Shown here: positions 39,096 through 48,497 of the stretch, piece after piece
How positions within the stretch are numbered: position 1 is the first letter of the stretch
Layout of the letters: the number at the start of each line of letters is the position of its first letter
DNA from: Pseudomarimonas arenosa
GTDB lineage: Bacteria; Pseudomonadota; Gammaproteobacteria; Xanthomonadales; Xanthomonadaceae
Assembly (NCBI RefSeq): GCF_014841215.1
Contig: NZ_JACYTR010000009.1
Span: 62,001 to 126,000, forward strand
Direction: 5' to 3'
Length of the DNA: 64,000 bases
Notes under the pieces: model-generated
Told to the model about the DNA's origin: nothing
The model's input: only the letters and a program-made list of their open reading frames with translations
The model's database searches: none
Made by a program: the position numbers and the translations under genes

Positions 39096-40148
39096 ATGCC
39101 TGCGAGATCGACCTTTCGTCCGCCTGATTTCTGTCGACTACCGCTGCTGTTCACCAGTCTGGTGGCGGCGCAACTGGTAGTGGTGGTGCTGGCCCTGGCA
39201 CCACGGCGCTCCGACCCCTGGACCTTGGAAGAGTTCGTCGCTGCCAGTACCTGGGCACTGTGGTTGATGTTGTTGTCGATCCTGGTGCTGTGCAAGGCGC
39301 GACCCTGGTTGGCCAGACTATGGACCCCCTTGGGTGCCGGTCTGGCCTGGGCCCTGCCGGTGGGTTTGTCGGCTCTGGCCGCTTATCTGGTGTACCTGCT
39401 CGACCCGGTGTTTGGCTTTCATCTGGAGAAGTCCTTTCCTGGCGGTGGCGGCTTCGCCGGGCGGGTAAGCGCGGTGGCCGCGGTCCTGTCAGCGGCGCTG
39501 ATGCGCTACTACTACGTGCAGGAGCAATGGCTGCAGAACGAACGCGCCCAGGCCCGGGCGGCGGTTGATGCCTTGCAGGCCCGTATCCGGCCGCACTTTC
39601 TGTTCAATAGCCTGAACAGCATCCTCAGCCTGCTGCGCCGCGACCCGGTCAGCGCCGAGTGGGCGATCGAGGATCTTTCCGACCTGTTCCGTGCGGCCCT
39701 CGGTGCCGGCCAGGGCACTGCCTCGCTGGAGGAAGAACTGTCGTTGTGTCGGCGCTATCTGGCAATCGAGCAATTGCGGCTCACCCACCGGCTGAAGGTC
39801 GAATGGCAGATCGACGCCGATGTGCCAATGGACATGCAGTTGCCGCGGCTGACCGTGCAGCCGCTGGTGGAGAACGCGGTACATCATGGTATTTCCAAAC
39901 TGCCCGAGGGCGGACTGCTGCATATCGCGCTGTCGCTGAAGGGCAAGCAGTTGCAGGTGCACATTCAGAATCCGTTGCCGGACAAGCGCGAAGCCTCGAC
40001 CGGCAGTCAGCACGCCGTGTCGAACATCGAGCAGCGACTGGCGTACCATTTTGCCGATCAGGCAGCATTGCGGCGTTATGAAGAATCCGGGAGCTATCAT
40101 TGTGTCTTGCTGATTCCGCTGGTGAGCGAGTCGTCCGGCTCACGATGA
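39096..40148 (+). CDS. algZ: LytS/AlgZ-type sensor histidine kinase
   Basis: This 350-residue membrane kinase of the His_kinase (LytS-like) family has four hydrophobic helices in the first 150 residues. The phosphorylation segment is ALQARIRPHFLFNSLNSILSLLRRDP with His167, and a short ATPase domain has LTVQPLVENAVHHGI. It lacks the classical H box of HisKA kinases, as does Pseudomonas AlgZ/FimS. ATG 39096 is preferred; an in-frame GTG at 39036 would add 20 residues. The order algZ-algR-hemC supports the name. In Pseudomonas this pair controls alginate, twitching and virulence genes; targets here are unknown. Confidence 0.88.
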   Translation: MPARSTFRPPDFCRLPLLFTSLVAAQLVVVVLALAPRRSDPWTLEEFVAASTWALWLMLLSILVLCKARPWLARLWTPLGAGLAWALPVGLSALAAYLVYLLDPVFGFHLEKSFPGGGGFAGRVSAVAAVLSAALMRYYYVQEQWLQNERAQARAAVDALQARIRPHFLFNSLNSILSLLRRDPVSAEWAIEDLSDLFRAALGAGQGTASLEEELSLCRRYLAIEQLRLTHRLKVEWQIDADVPMDMQLPRLTVQPLVENAVHHGISKLPEGGLLHIALSLKGKQLQVHIQNPLPDKREASTGSQHAVSNIEQRLAYHFADQAALRRYEESGSYHCVLLIPLVSESSGSR

Positions 40149-40347
40149 CTCGATTGCCAGGCAGCGTCGGGCCATGGTGCGGTTGCTCGCGAGTGACGCG
40201 GCGTTGGGCGGTCGGGTCAGGTGGCGAAGATGCCGGATTCGAGCTTGAACAGGACGTTCAAACTTCAAGTTGTCGGATCAATGGTGGCATTATCGGCACA
40301 GGTGTGGCTCCAGCCCGCGAGGGCCCGGCCGAGGGAGGACAGATTTC

Positions 40348-41082
40348 ATGCGGGTGCTGATCGTTGATGATGAACCGCTGGCACGCGACCGCTTGGCCGA
40401 TTTGCTGGCCGATCATCCCGAGATCGAACTGGTGGGGGAGGCGGAGAACGGCCGCGAAGCCTGCGAACGGGTCATGGCGGGCAATGTGGATCTGGTGCTG
40501 ATGGATGTGTCGATGCCGGTGATGGACGGGCTGGAAGCTGCGCGGCATATGGCCACGCTCAATCCGGCCCCGGCCGTGGTGTTCTGCACCGCCTATGACG
40601 AGCACGCACTGGCCGCCTTTGATGCCGGCGCGGTCGACTACTTGATGAAACCGGTGCGCGCCGAGCGACTCAGCGAATCGCTCGGTCGGGCGCGTCGGTT
40701 GGCACCTGCCGCCCTGGATCAGTTGCAAAAGGCCGATGGTCAGGACAAGCGGCGCAGCCATCTGTGCGCCCGCCTGCGCGGCAGCATGCGCTTGATCCCG
40801 ATTGAAGAGATCTATTACTTGCAGGCCGACGAGAAGTACGTGGTGATCCACCATGCCAATGGCGAGGATCTGATCGAAGATTCGCTGAAGTCGCTGGAAT
40901 CTGAATTTGCCGACCGGTTTCTGCGCATTCATCGCAACTGCCTGGTGGCGATGGACGAACTACAGGAGTTGCGTCGTGGCCCAGATGGTCATACCCGGGC
41001 GCGGCTTCGCCATGTCAATGAGTTGCTCGATGTCAGTCGTCGCTGTCTGCCCCAGCTGCGCAAACGTGTGGTTGAGTTGTGA
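40348..41082 (+). CDS. algR: LytTR-family response regulator AlgR
   Basis: This 244-residue regulator has a receiver domain (about 1-120; DDE at 8-10, phospho-acceptor Asp53 in [13 protein letters not shown], Lys in YLMKPV). A C-terminal LytTR DNA-binding domain (about 140-240) carries [24 protein letters not shown] and [15 protein letters not shown] 40348 follows GGGAGGA. A 199-bp gap separates it from algZ, which could hold its own promoter. Its stop overlaps the GTG of hemC, so regulator and haem gene are coupled. Confidence 0.93.
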   Translation: MRVLIVDDEPLARDRLADLLADHPEIELVGEAENGREACERVMAGNVDLVLMDVSMPVMDGLEAARHMATLNPAPAVVFCTAYDEHALAAFDAGAVDYLMKPVRAERLSESLGRARRLAPAALDQLQKADGQDKRRSHLCARLRGSMRLIPIEEIYYLQADEKYVVIHHANGEDLIEDSLKSLESEFADRFLRIHRNCLVAMDELQELRRGPDGHTRARLRHVNELLDVSRRCLPQLRKRVVEL

Positions 41083-41999
41083 GGTCGCTGCGCATCGCAA
41101 CGCGCAAGAGCGCCCTGGCGCTCTGGCAGACCGAACACGTGGCCGCGCGCCTGCGAGCGATCGAGCCGGGATTGCAGGTTGAGCTGGTCCCGCTGTCGAC
41201 CCGCGGTGACGAGGTGCTGGATCGATCGCTGGCCGCCATAGGCGGCAAGGGCCTGTTCCTGAAGGAACTGGAACTGGCCATGGAGCGTGGCGAGGCCGAC
41301 TGTGCGGTGCACTCGCTGAAGGATGTACCGATGGAGCTGGAACCGGGCTTCGAGATGCCCGCCATCCTGCAGCGCGCCAACCCCTTTGATGCCTGGGTCA
41401 GCGCGGAATTTGCTGACCTGCAGGCCTTGCCGGCCGGCGCCGTGGTCGGTAGTTCATCATTGCGTCGCCAGGCACAGCTGAAAGCCCGCCGCCCCGATGT
41501 CGAGGTGCGTGACCTGCGCGGCAACGTCAATACCCGGCTGGCCAAACTCGATGAAGGACAGTATCAGGCCATCGTTCTGGCCTGCGCCGGATTGCAGCGA
41601 TTGGGGATGGATGAGCGCATCCGCCAGACCCTGGCCGCTCCCGACTGGCTGCCGGCGCCGGCGCAAGGGGCGATCGCCATCGAATGCCATCACAGCGCAG
41701 TCCGCTGGATCGACTTGTTAAGGGAGCTGGATCACGCCGAGACCCGGCTGCAGGTCAGCGCTGAGCGAGCCATGAACCGCCGCCTGCACGGCAGCTGCCA
41801 GGTGCCGGTGGCGGCCTATGCCGAACGCGATGGCGAGCGTTTCATACTGCGTGGGCTGGTCGGCGATGCCGGTAGCGGCGAACTGGTCCGGGCCGCCGCC
41901 GGTGCCGTGGTCAAGGAGTTGACCCAGGCCGAGGCGCTTGGTGTCGAGGTCGCCGAGCACTTGTTGGCGCAGGGTGGCCGCCGATTGCTCGGCGGCTGA
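41079..41999 (+). CDS. hemC: Hydroxymethylbilane synthase (porphobilinogen deaminase)
   Basis: HemC polymerises four porphobilinogen molecules to hydroxymethylbilane in tetrapyrrole synthesis. The 306-residue protein starts [24 protein letters not shown]. It has [52 protein letters not shown], and the cofactor-bearing Cys240 in [13 protein letters not shown]. The GTG start overlaps the algR stop (GTGA). hemD, often next, is not downstream; the DUF481 gene converges 12 bp after the stop. Confidence 0.97.
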   Translation: MRSLRIATRKSALALWQTEHVAARLRAIEPGLQVELVPLSTRGDEVLDRSLAAIGGKGLFLKELELAMERGEADCAVHSLKDVPMELEPGFEMPAILQRANPFDAWVSAEFADLQALPAGAVVGSSSLRRQAQLKARRPDVEVRDLRGNVNTRLAKLDEGQYQAIVLACAGLQRLGMDERIRQTLAAPDWLPAPAQGAIAIECHHSAVRWIDLLRELDHAETRLQVSAERAMNRRLHGSCQVPVAAYAERDGERFILRGLVGDAGSGELVRAAAGAVVKELTQAEALGVEVAEHLLAQGGRRLLGG

Positions 42000-42011
42000 T
42001 CTGCCGGTGCA

Positions 42012-42764
42012 TTACTTGATGTTGTAGACCAGATTCACCGTGGTCAGGGTGTCGCTGCTCTGCACGCCGGGGTCGGTCTCGGAGTTGTAGCGCCATTGAA
42101 TGCCGGCCTTCAGGGCAAAGCGGCTGTTGATGGCAACGCTGACACCGAGGTCGTTCTGGGCGAAGGTGTTGTCATCGCCGCTTTCCACCAGCAACAGATT
42201 GCCGATCGAGGTGGTTTCCGTCAGCTGGTGCTTGTAGTCGATCTGGCCGCGCAGAATCGCACCGGTCTCGGTTTCACCGCTGCTGGCCACCTTGGCGCGG
42301 CGATAGCCTGGACCGACTTCGGCCGACAGCTGGGTGGTCTCGTTGTCGATCGCCTGATAGCCGTAGCTCAGAGCAAATGTGGTCTGGTTCTCGTACGAGG
42401 CGAAGTCGTCCTGCTCGTAGCGCACTGCGCCAACCCAGTAGGCGCGCTGGTTCATCTTGATCGCGCTGGATGCGCCGAGCTCGTAGCGATTGGCGGTCAG
42501 GTCGAAACGCTCGTCCGGTACGCCATCGTTATCGAAATCACCCTTCACCTCGCCTTTCGAGCGCAACGCTGCCAGATGAAACTTGTGCTTCCAGCGCTCG
42601 TCTTCGTTCTCAAGATTGAGTTTGGTGTTAAGGTTCTCCGAGCGAGCATTGCCGCGGGCAACCGCAAGGCCGAGCTCGCCGGTGCCCGACCAACCACCCG
42701 TTTCTTCAGCCGCGCTGACGCCACCGGCCAGCAGGAGAGCAAAGGGAATCAAGGATATGCGCAT
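42012..42764 (-). CDS. DUF481-family (YdiY-like) outer membrane protein
   Basis: This 250-residue protein has a signal peptide (MRISLIPFALLLAGGVSA). Beta strands with the DUF481 pattern follow: GWSGTGELGLAVARGNARSENLNTKL, WKHKFHLAALRS, YELGASSAIKMNQRAYWVGAVRYEQDDFASYENQ, GPGYRRAKV, and a final YNSETDPGVQSSDTLTTVNLVYNIK. It is predicted to be a beta barrel with acid-induced relatives in E. coli (YdiY). An EF-hand-like loop DFDNDGVPDE lies near residue 77. Its physiological role is unknown. It converges on hemC with 12 bp between stops. Confidence 0.88.
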   Translation of the reverse strand: MRISLIPFALLLAGGVSAAEETGGWSGTGELGLAVARGNARSENLNTKLNLENEDERWKHKFHLAALRSKGEVKGDFDNDGVPDERFDLTANRYELGASSAIKMNQRAYWVGAVRYEQDDFASYENQTTFALSYGYQAIDNETTQLSAEVGPGYRRAKVASSGETETGAILRGQIDYKHQLTETTSIGNLLLVESGDDNTFAQNDLGVSVAINSRFALKAGIQWRYNSETDPGVQSSDTLTTVNLVYNIK

Positions 42765-42933
42765 AGGATTCTCTCAGTAGGACAATGGGAAAGGGCATCG
42801 CTACGCGCCGCTGAGGCAGCCGATGCCATGGCCCGCCGAGCGCGGAGCCGAACGGGCCGGAGGATACCCCGATACGGACTGCCTCAAGTGAACAAATGGT
42901 GGCCGAAAGGGCGCAACCAGGGCAGCACAGCGC

Positions 42934-44700
42934 TCAAAACGGGAAAATCTTCGGGATCAGCCACACCGCCAGACCCCAGAACAGCAGGTTCAGCGGCAGA
43001 CCGATGCGCAGGAAGTCACTGAAGCGATAGCCGCCAACGTTGTAGACCATGGTGTTGGTCTGGTAGCCCACCGGCGTGGCAAAGCTGGTTGAGGCGGCGA
43101 ATGCGACGGCGATCAGAAACGGTGTCGGGCTGACCCCTAGCGAGACTGCGCTGGCGAAGGCGATGGGTGCTAGCAGCACAGCGGCGGCGTTATTGCTCAT
43201 CGCTTCGGTCAGCACCGCAGTCAGCAGGTAGATGCCGGCCAGCACGATCAGCGGATCCTCGCGACCCAGCACATCAAGCACTGCGCCGACCAGGATGCTG
43301 GCGGCACCACTTTGCTGCAATGCGATACCCAGCGGCAGGACGCCGGCCAATAGCATGATCACCCGCCAGTCAATTGCCTCGTAGGCGTCTTCCGGATCGA
43401 TGCAACGCAGCAGCATCAGGGCCACGCAGCCAATCAGGGCGGACACCACGATCGGCATGTCGAGCAGGGCGGCGGCGCCGACCACCCCGGCCATCACCGC
43501 GATCGACCACCAGGCGCGGCGTGAGCTCGACGCTTCGTCCTCGCGCTCGGATAGAACGATCAGATTGGCATTGCTGCGCAGAAACGGCATTTCGCTGGCC
43601 GGCGCCAGCATCAGCAGAATGTCGCCCAGTTGCAGGCGCACGTCGCGCAGCTTGCTGCGGACGATGCCGCTGCGGCGCTGAATGGCCAGCACGCTGGCGT
43701 TGTAGTGCCATTGAAAATCGAGCTCGCCCAAGGAATGGCCGGCGAAGCGCGAACCCGGCGCCACCATGGTTTCGGTCAGCACCAACTCGCTGCTGGCAAA
43801 ACTGGAATCGCGCAGCCTGAACTCAGGCTGCAGGTCGAGCTTGTACTCCTCGCGCATCTGGGTGAGGTTGGGCCAGTCGCCGCGTGCCAGCAGAGTGTCG
43901 CCTTCCTGCAGTTTCTGCGCCCGCGGAGACCAGACCTCCTCCTCGCCGCGCAGCAGCTCCAGCACATACACGCCGAAGCGCTCACCCAGCTTGGCGTCGG
44001 ATACCGATTGTCCGATCAGTGGTGAGCCCTCCTGAACACGCAGTTCAGTGATGTACTTGGCCAGGCCATAGGTGTCGGTCAGCTCAGCCTGTCGGTGTGA
44101 GGGCAGCAGCCAGCGGCCAATCGTCATGATGTAGACGACGCCTGCAACCGCGCAGGCCAGGCCCAACGGCGCAAACTCGAACAGGGTGAATCCCGGATGC
44201 CCGAGGTCGTGCGCAATCGAATTGACCAGCAGGTTGGTGGAGGTGCCGATCAAGGTGCAGACGCCGCCCATCTGCGCGGCATAGGACATCGGAATCAGCA
44301 CTTTCGAGGCTGAAAAGCGGTTGCGTGCCGCCACCATCAGTACCACCGGCAGGAATACCGCCACCGCAGCCGTGTTGTTGACGAAGGCCGACATCGCGGC
44401 CAGGCATAGCATGGTGACCAGGGTAAACATGGAGGCGTTCTGCAACCGCGACAGCAGCCGCGACACCACCCGCAAGGCGCCGTTGCGTGACAGGGCCGCA
44501 CTGAGCACGAACATCGCCGCCACGGTGACCGTGGCCTCGCTGGCAAAGCCAGACAGCGCCTGCTCCGGTTTCACCAGGCCCAGCAGAAGCAGGGCGCTGA
44601 GCGAAAGCAGAGCGACCACATCCACCGGCAGCCGCTCGCTGACAAACAGCAGCACCGTTGCCAGCAACACTGTCAAGGTCAACAACGCTTCGATGGGCAT
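42934..44700 (-). CDS. SLC13-family anion permease with two RCK_C domains
   Basis: This 588-residue membrane protein of the DASS/SLC13 (ArsB/NhaD-like) superfamily has N- and C-terminal blocks of about six helices each. The blocks show family motifs FVNNTAAVAVFLPVVL and TEAMSNNAAAVLLAPIAFASAV. Two TrkA-C (RCK_C) domains lie between, about residues 200-285 and 290-375. Relatives carry sulfate or other divalent anions, with RCK_C domains in a regulatory role. The specific ion is not deducible. ATG 44700 has GGAG upstream. It is divergent from a WYL regulator, a likely controller. Confidence 0.9.
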   Translation of the reverse strand: MPIEALLTLTVLLATVLLFVSERLPVDVVALLSLSALLLLGLVKPEQALSGFASEATVTVAAMFVLSAALSRNGALRVVSRLLSRLQNASMFTLVTMLCLAAMSAFVNNTAAVAVFLPVVLMVAARNRFSASKVLIPMSYAAQMGGVCTLIGTSTNLLVNSIAHDLGHPGFTLFEFAPLGLACAVAGVVYIMTIGRWLLPSHRQAELTDTYGLAKYITELRVQEGSPLIGQSVSDAKLGERFGVYVLELLRGEEEVWSPRAQKLQEGDTLLARGDWPNLTQMREEYKLDLQPEFRLRDSSFASSELVLTETMVAPGSRFAGHSLGELDFQWHYNASVLAIQRRSGIVRSKLRDVRLQLGDILLMLAPASEMPFLRSNANLIVLSEREDEASSSRRAWWSIAVMAGVVGAAALLDMPIVVSALIGCVALMLLRCIDPEDAYEAIDWRVIMLLAGVLPLGIALQQSGAASILVGAVLDVLGREDPLIVLAGIYLLTAVLTEAMSNNAAAVLLAPIAFASAVSLGVSPTPFLIAVAFAASTSFATPVGYQTNTMVYNVGGYRFSDFLRIGLPLNLLFWGLAVWLIPKIFPF

Positions 44701-45007
44701 GCCAACGTGACTCCATGTGGTCGAAGTTGTGGTCGAACTCGCACTCTTGTTGATCCAGTGTGATGGCGTTGAACATCCTGTTCAACTTCAGGTCACGCGG
44801 GTGCGCTGGCGTTGAACAGGCTAACGCCAGGCCGGCCCCGACTCGCGGACGCCTGTCAGGCTACGGCGTTTCCGAGCGCCAAGACTTCAATCCGCAGGTC
44901 CCAATATCGCTTTGTTGACTCAGTCCACCGGGTGCCGCCTCACTCTACACTGGCAACCGGGCGCGTGGCTGCGCAGAATGGCTGCAGATGAACTGGAGTC
45001 GGCGTGG
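44701..45007. promoter_or_regulatory. Divergent control region between the SLC13 permease and WYL regulator
   Basis: This 307-bp gap has two sorts of repeat. GTTGAACA-TCC-TGTTCAAC (44768-44786) is a perfect palindrome. Its left half, extended to GGCGTTGAACA (44765-44775), recurs directly at 44808-44818, where GGCGTT also pairs with AACGCC at 44823-44828. TGTGGTCGAA is tandemly repeated at 44716-44725 and 44728-44737. These are plausible operators for a dimeric regulator, most simply the adjacent WYL protein. No further gene is seen. Confidence 0.5.
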
Positions 45008-45979
45008 ATGGATCGCTACGAACGCATATTGTCTCTGCACCGCCTGCTGTCGGCGGCGCGCTACCCGGTGTCGCTGCAGCGCCTGATGGAAGAGCTGGAA
45101 TGCTCGCGTGCCACGGTGTACCGCGATGTGGCCCACCTGCGCGACGCGCTGGGGGCGCCGATCGAGAAAAGCACTGAGCCCGAGGGGTTCTACTATCAGC
45201 ACGATGGTGGGCAGCGCTTCGAACTGCCCGGGCTGTGGCTGACCTCGGACGAGCTACACGCCCTGCTGGCAGCGCATCAATTGTTGGCGCGAACCGGGCC
45301 CGGGGTGTTGTCCTCTGCCCTGGCACCGTTGAAATCGCGTATCGATGCCCTGCTGGCAGAGCAGGCCGGCGGCAAGCGTTTTCCGGTCGAGCGTGTGCGG
45401 GTGATCGGCGCGGCAACCCGCGATCTGGACGAGGCCGCTTTCCGCGCCATCGCCACCGGCGTGCTGGAGCGTCGGCGACTCAGCTTCGAGTACCGTGCGC
45501 GCTCGACCGACGCCAATAGCACGCGTCGCGTTTCGCCGCAGCGGCTTACCCATTATCGCGATAACTGGTATCTCGACGCTTTCGATCACGACCGCGAAGC
45601 ACTGCGCAGCTTTGCCGTCGACCGCATGCGACAGCCACGCTGTGAGGAAGTGCCTGCGATCGATCTGGCTGAGGACGAACTTAACAGTCACTTTGCTAGC
45701 AGCTACGGCATCTTCTCCGGCGCCGCCAAGGGATGGGCGATGATTCGCTTCTCGCCCCATGCAGCACGCTGGGTGGCTGATGAACACTGGCATTCCAAGC
45801 AACAGGGTCAGCTGCTGGCCGATGGTAGCTATGAGTTGCGGCTGCCCTACTCCAATCCGAAGGAACTGCTCATGGATGTGATGCGCTACGGACCGGATGC
45901 CGAGATCGTCGAGCCGGCCAGCCTGCGCTCGGAGGCCAAGATCACCCTGCAGCTGGCGCTAGCCAACTACAGCGCATGA
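45008..45979 (+). CDS. YafY-family transcriptional regulator (HTH plus WYL domain)
   Basis: This 323-residue regulator has an N-terminal HTH_11-type winged helix (about 1-60, with YPVSLQRLMEELECSRATVYRDVAHLRDALGAP). A WYL domain (about 140-225, FRAIATGVLERRRLSFEYRARS and RVSPQRLTHYRDNWYLDAFDHD) and a WCX C-terminal extension follow. WYL domains sense ligands such as nucleotides or single-stranded nucleic acid. ATG 45008 has GGAG at proper spacing; an in-frame ATG at 44912 would add 32 poorly conserved residues. Its last bases overlap the phospholipase start. It probably controls itself and the divergent permease. Confidence 0.92.
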   Translation: MDRYERILSLHRLLSAARYPVSLQRLMEELECSRATVYRDVAHLRDALGAPIEKSTEPEGFYYQHDGGQRFELPGLWLTSDELHALLAAHQLLARTGPGVLSSALAPLKSRIDALLAEQAGGKRFPVERVRVIGAATRDLDEAAFRAIATGVLERRRLSFEYRARSTDANSTRRVSPQRLTHYRDNWYLDAFDHDREALRSFAVDRMRQPRCEEVPAIDLAEDELNSHFASSYGIFSGAAKGWAMIRFSPHAARWVADEHWHSKQQGQLLADGSYELRLPYSNPKELLMDVMRYGPDAEIVEPASLRSEAKITLQLALANYSA

Positions 45980-46932
45980 GCAAGTCGGCCAACACAACAG
46001 AGGACAAACCTACCGTCGCCTTGGTGCTGGGCTCCGGCGGTGCGCGCGGACTGGCCCATATCGGCGCAATCGAAGCGATCGAGGCGGCTGGGTATCGGAT
46101 CAATTCGATTGCCGGCACCTCGATTGGCGCCTTGGTCGGCGGCATCCACGCGGCTGGCCGTCTCGCCGAATATCGCGACTGGGTCTGTGCGTTGGAACGG
46201 CGTGACGTGTTGCGTCTGCTCGATTTCGCCTTTGGGCACCCAGGCTTGATCAAGGGTGAACGGGTGATCGGTGCGATGAAGGAATTGGTCGGTGAGCACT
46301 GCATCGAAGAGTTGTCGATGCCATTCACCGCGGTGGCCACTGACCTGGAAGGTCAGCGCGAGGTGTGGATCACCGAAGGGCCGCTGTTTGACGCCATTCG
46401 GGCCTCGATCGCCATTCCGATGGTGTTTACCCCGCATACCCTGCACGGGCGGGAGTTGGTCGACGGCGGCCTGCTGGCGCCGATGCCGATCGCCGCAACG
46501 CGGCGCTATAAGGCTGATCTGGTAGTGGCGGTGGATGTCAATGATCGGGTGCCGGCTGCCCTGCGTGATCTACCGCACGCGGCAGAAGCGGCGCAGGCAA
46601 CCGATCCGCTGTCGGCAGAGAACGGCGAGCCCGGCCTGAAGGAGCGTGTGGCTGCCTGGTTCGAGAGCCTGTTTCCGGACCGTCCGGCACAGCCGGCCCA
46701 GCCCGGACTGCTCGACCTGATGGCGCGCTCGCTGGATACCGTGCAGGCGCAGATTTCGCGCGTGCAGCTGGCCATGGATCCGCCGGACCTGTTGATCCGG
46801 GTGCCGCGGGATGCCTGCCTGTTCTATGAGTTCTGGCGGGCCGAGGAGCTTATTGTGATCGGCCGTGAGGCTGGCGAACGGGCGCTGGCACAGGCCAACG
46901 AGCGGAGTCGGAGCAGAAACGGTCGCAGTTGA
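45976..46932 (+). CDS. rssA: Patatin-like phospholipase (RssA type)
   Basis: This 318-residue bacterial patatin has the oxyanion loop GSGGARGLAHIGAIEAIE, the nucleophile elbow GTSIG (GxSxG), and the catalytic Asp in VDGGLLAPMP, forming the Ser-Asp dyad. There is no signal peptide, so it is probably cytoplasmic or membrane-peripheral. The RssA name follows E. coli YchK homologues with the same layout; substrate is unproven. It is translationally coupled to the WYL regulator through ATGA. Confidence 0.87.
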   Translation: MSKSANTTEDKPTVALVLGSGGARGLAHIGAIEAIEAAGYRINSIAGTSIGALVGGIHAAGRLAEYRDWVCALERRDVLRLLDFAFGHPGLIKGERVIGAMKELVGEHCIEELSMPFTAVATDLEGQREVWITEGPLFDAIRASIAIPMVFTPHTLHGRELVDGGLLAPMPIAATRRYKADLVVAVDVNDRVPAALRDLPHAAEAAQATDPLSAENGEPGLKERVAAWFESLFPDRPAQPAQPGLLDLMARSLDTVQAQISRVQLAMDPPDLLIRVPRDACLFYEFWRAEELIVIGREAGERALAQANERSRSRNGRS

Positions 46933-47043
46933 TTGTGCGCCGATCACGGTTGCCGCGACTGAGTCGCCCAGCAACGAGCGGTCGCAGTCGCTGAGACGAG
47001 TGCTCGCCAGTCTGGACCACACACCCCAGCTTAGGAGTTGGTC

Positions 47044-47424
47044 ATGACGGTCCTGCACTGGCAATCCGCGTCGCACGATCCAGGCCCCGGCACACGCGAG
47101 TGGTATCTGACCGGGCCGCAGGCATTCGCCTGGCTGTGGCTGCTCAGCGGCACGCTGCTGCTTGCCCTAGCCAGTGACGCCGCCGACACGCAGGCCGCGC
47201 TGGCGGTGTATGGGCTTTGGATGCCTTTATTGACCCTGTTGGGTCTGCACGTAGGTGGCGGTAGGCGCAGGATGGCGCCCGCCGAGCCAGGTGCGCGACG
47301 CCGGCTGGTCATGCGCACGGCTGCGCTTACCCTGTCAGGGGCGTCCTTGCCGGCCGCCGGTCTGCGCGGGCGCCGCGGGCGCTCTCAAACGCTACGCCGA
47401 CGGCGTAAGTCCGCGCCAGGCTGA
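47044..47424 (+). CDS. Small predicted membrane protein, unknown function
   Basis: The product has 126 residues with two hydrophobic segments (about 26-45, FAWLWLLSGTLLLALASDA, and about 53-72, LAVYGLWMPLLTLLGLHVGG). A strongly basic, proline/arginine-rich C-terminus follows. TAGGAG about 8 nt before ATG 47044 supports translation. It lies alone between the phospholipase and mltB, on the same strand as both. I do not recognise the family, and the low-complexity tail (GRRGRSQTLRRRRKSAPG) leaves some doubt that it is a gene. Confidence 0.5.
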   Translation: MTVLHWQSASHDPGPGTREWYLTGPQAFAWLWLLSGTLLLALASDAADTQAALAVYGLWMPLLTLLGLHVGGGRRRMAPAEPGARRRLVMRTAALTLSGASLPAAGLRGRRGRSQTLRRRRKSAPG

Positions 47425-47491
47425 ACCGTTGTCGCGCGAGCTTGGTCCCTGGGCGTGTACACTTGCGCCGGTTTCCTAGCTCTGATCTGCA

Positions 47492-48487
47492 ATGCCTGTG
47501 CTGACTTCAAAGCTGTTTTTCCTGCCGTTGCTGGCGCTTGGTGTGAATGCACCGGCGCTGGCAGATTCGTCCGATACCGTTGATCGCGCCGCCCTGGCTG
47601 CCGAACTTGCCGCTCAGAACGGCCTCAGCAGCGAGCAGATCCTGCCCCTGCTGAGCAAGGCCAAGTATCAGCAAAGCATCATCGATGCGATCACTCGCCC
47701 GGCCGAGGCCAAGCCCTGGTCCGCCTATCGCCCGATCTTCATGACCGAGGCGCGGATTCGCGACGGTCGCCGATTCCTGGCTGAGCACCAGCAGGCGCTG
47801 GCGGCGGTCGAAACCGAGACTGGCGTGCCCGCCGAACTTATCGCCGCGATCATCGGCGTCGAAACCAACTACGGCAAGATCACCGGCAGCTATCGGGTGC
47901 TCGACGCCCTGTATACGCTGGGCGCGCATTATCCGCCGCGGCAAACGTTCTTCCGCAGTGAGCTGGCGCACGTGTTTGTGTTGGCCAATGAAGAACAGCT
48001 GAGCCTGGACGAAATCAAGGGCAGCTACGCGGGCGCCATGGGTTGGGGCCAGTTCATGCCCTCCAGTTACCGGCACTATGCCAAGGATGGCGACGGCGAT
48101 GGTCGTCGCGATCTTTTTGGTTCCCTGCCCGATATTTTCGCGTCGGTGGCGAATTACTTCGTAGCTCACGGCTGGCAAAGCGGTCAGCCAGTGGCCCTGC
48201 CGGCGCAGTGGCCAGGCGAACAGGCACCGCCGAAGTCATCCGGTTTGAAGCCGGAATTCACCGTTGCCGCTTTGCGTGATGCCGGCGTTGCCTGGCAGGG
48301 CGAGCTGTCGGATGAAATGCCGGCGACCGTGCTCACTCTGGACGGCAAGGACGGCCCCGAGTACTGGTTGACCTTTGACAACTTCTACGTGATTTCGCGG
48401 TACAACCGATCACCCTTGTATTCGATGGCGGTATTGCAGCTGGCCCAGGCCCTGGCCGATCAAGGTCAGCTGGCCCAGGTTCCCTGA
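47492..48487 (+). CDS. mltB: Membrane-bound lytic murein transglycosylase B
   Basis: This 331-residue GH103 lytic transglycosylase cleaves glycan strands and forms 1,6-anhydroMurNAc ends. It has a signal peptide (about 1-24) without an evident lipobox. The catalytic Glu is in AAIIGVETNYGKITGSYRVLDAL, and family motifs include YAGAMGWGQFMPSSYRHYAKDGDGDGRRDLFGSLPDIFASVANYF and NFYVISRYNRSPLYSMAVLQLA. It is followed by rlpA after 10 bp, a conserved pair in Pseudomonas-like clusters. Confidence 0.95.
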   Translation: MPVLTSKLFFLPLLALGVNAPALADSSDTVDRAALAAELAAQNGLSSEQILPLLSKAKYQQSIIDAITRPAEAKPWSAYRPIFMTEARIRDGRRFLAEHQQALAAVETETGVPAELIAAIIGVETNYGKITGSYRVLDALYTLGAHYPPRQTFFRSELAHVFVLANEEQLSLDEIKGSYAGAMGWGQFMPSSYRHYAKDGDGDGRRDLFGSLPDIFASVANYFVAHGWQSGQPVALPAQWPGEQAPPKSSGLKPEFTVAALRDAGVAWQGELSDEMPATVLTLDGKDGPEYWLTFDNFYVISRYNRSPLYSMAVLQLAQALADQGQLAQVP

Positions 48488-48497
48488 GTCTTGTCGG

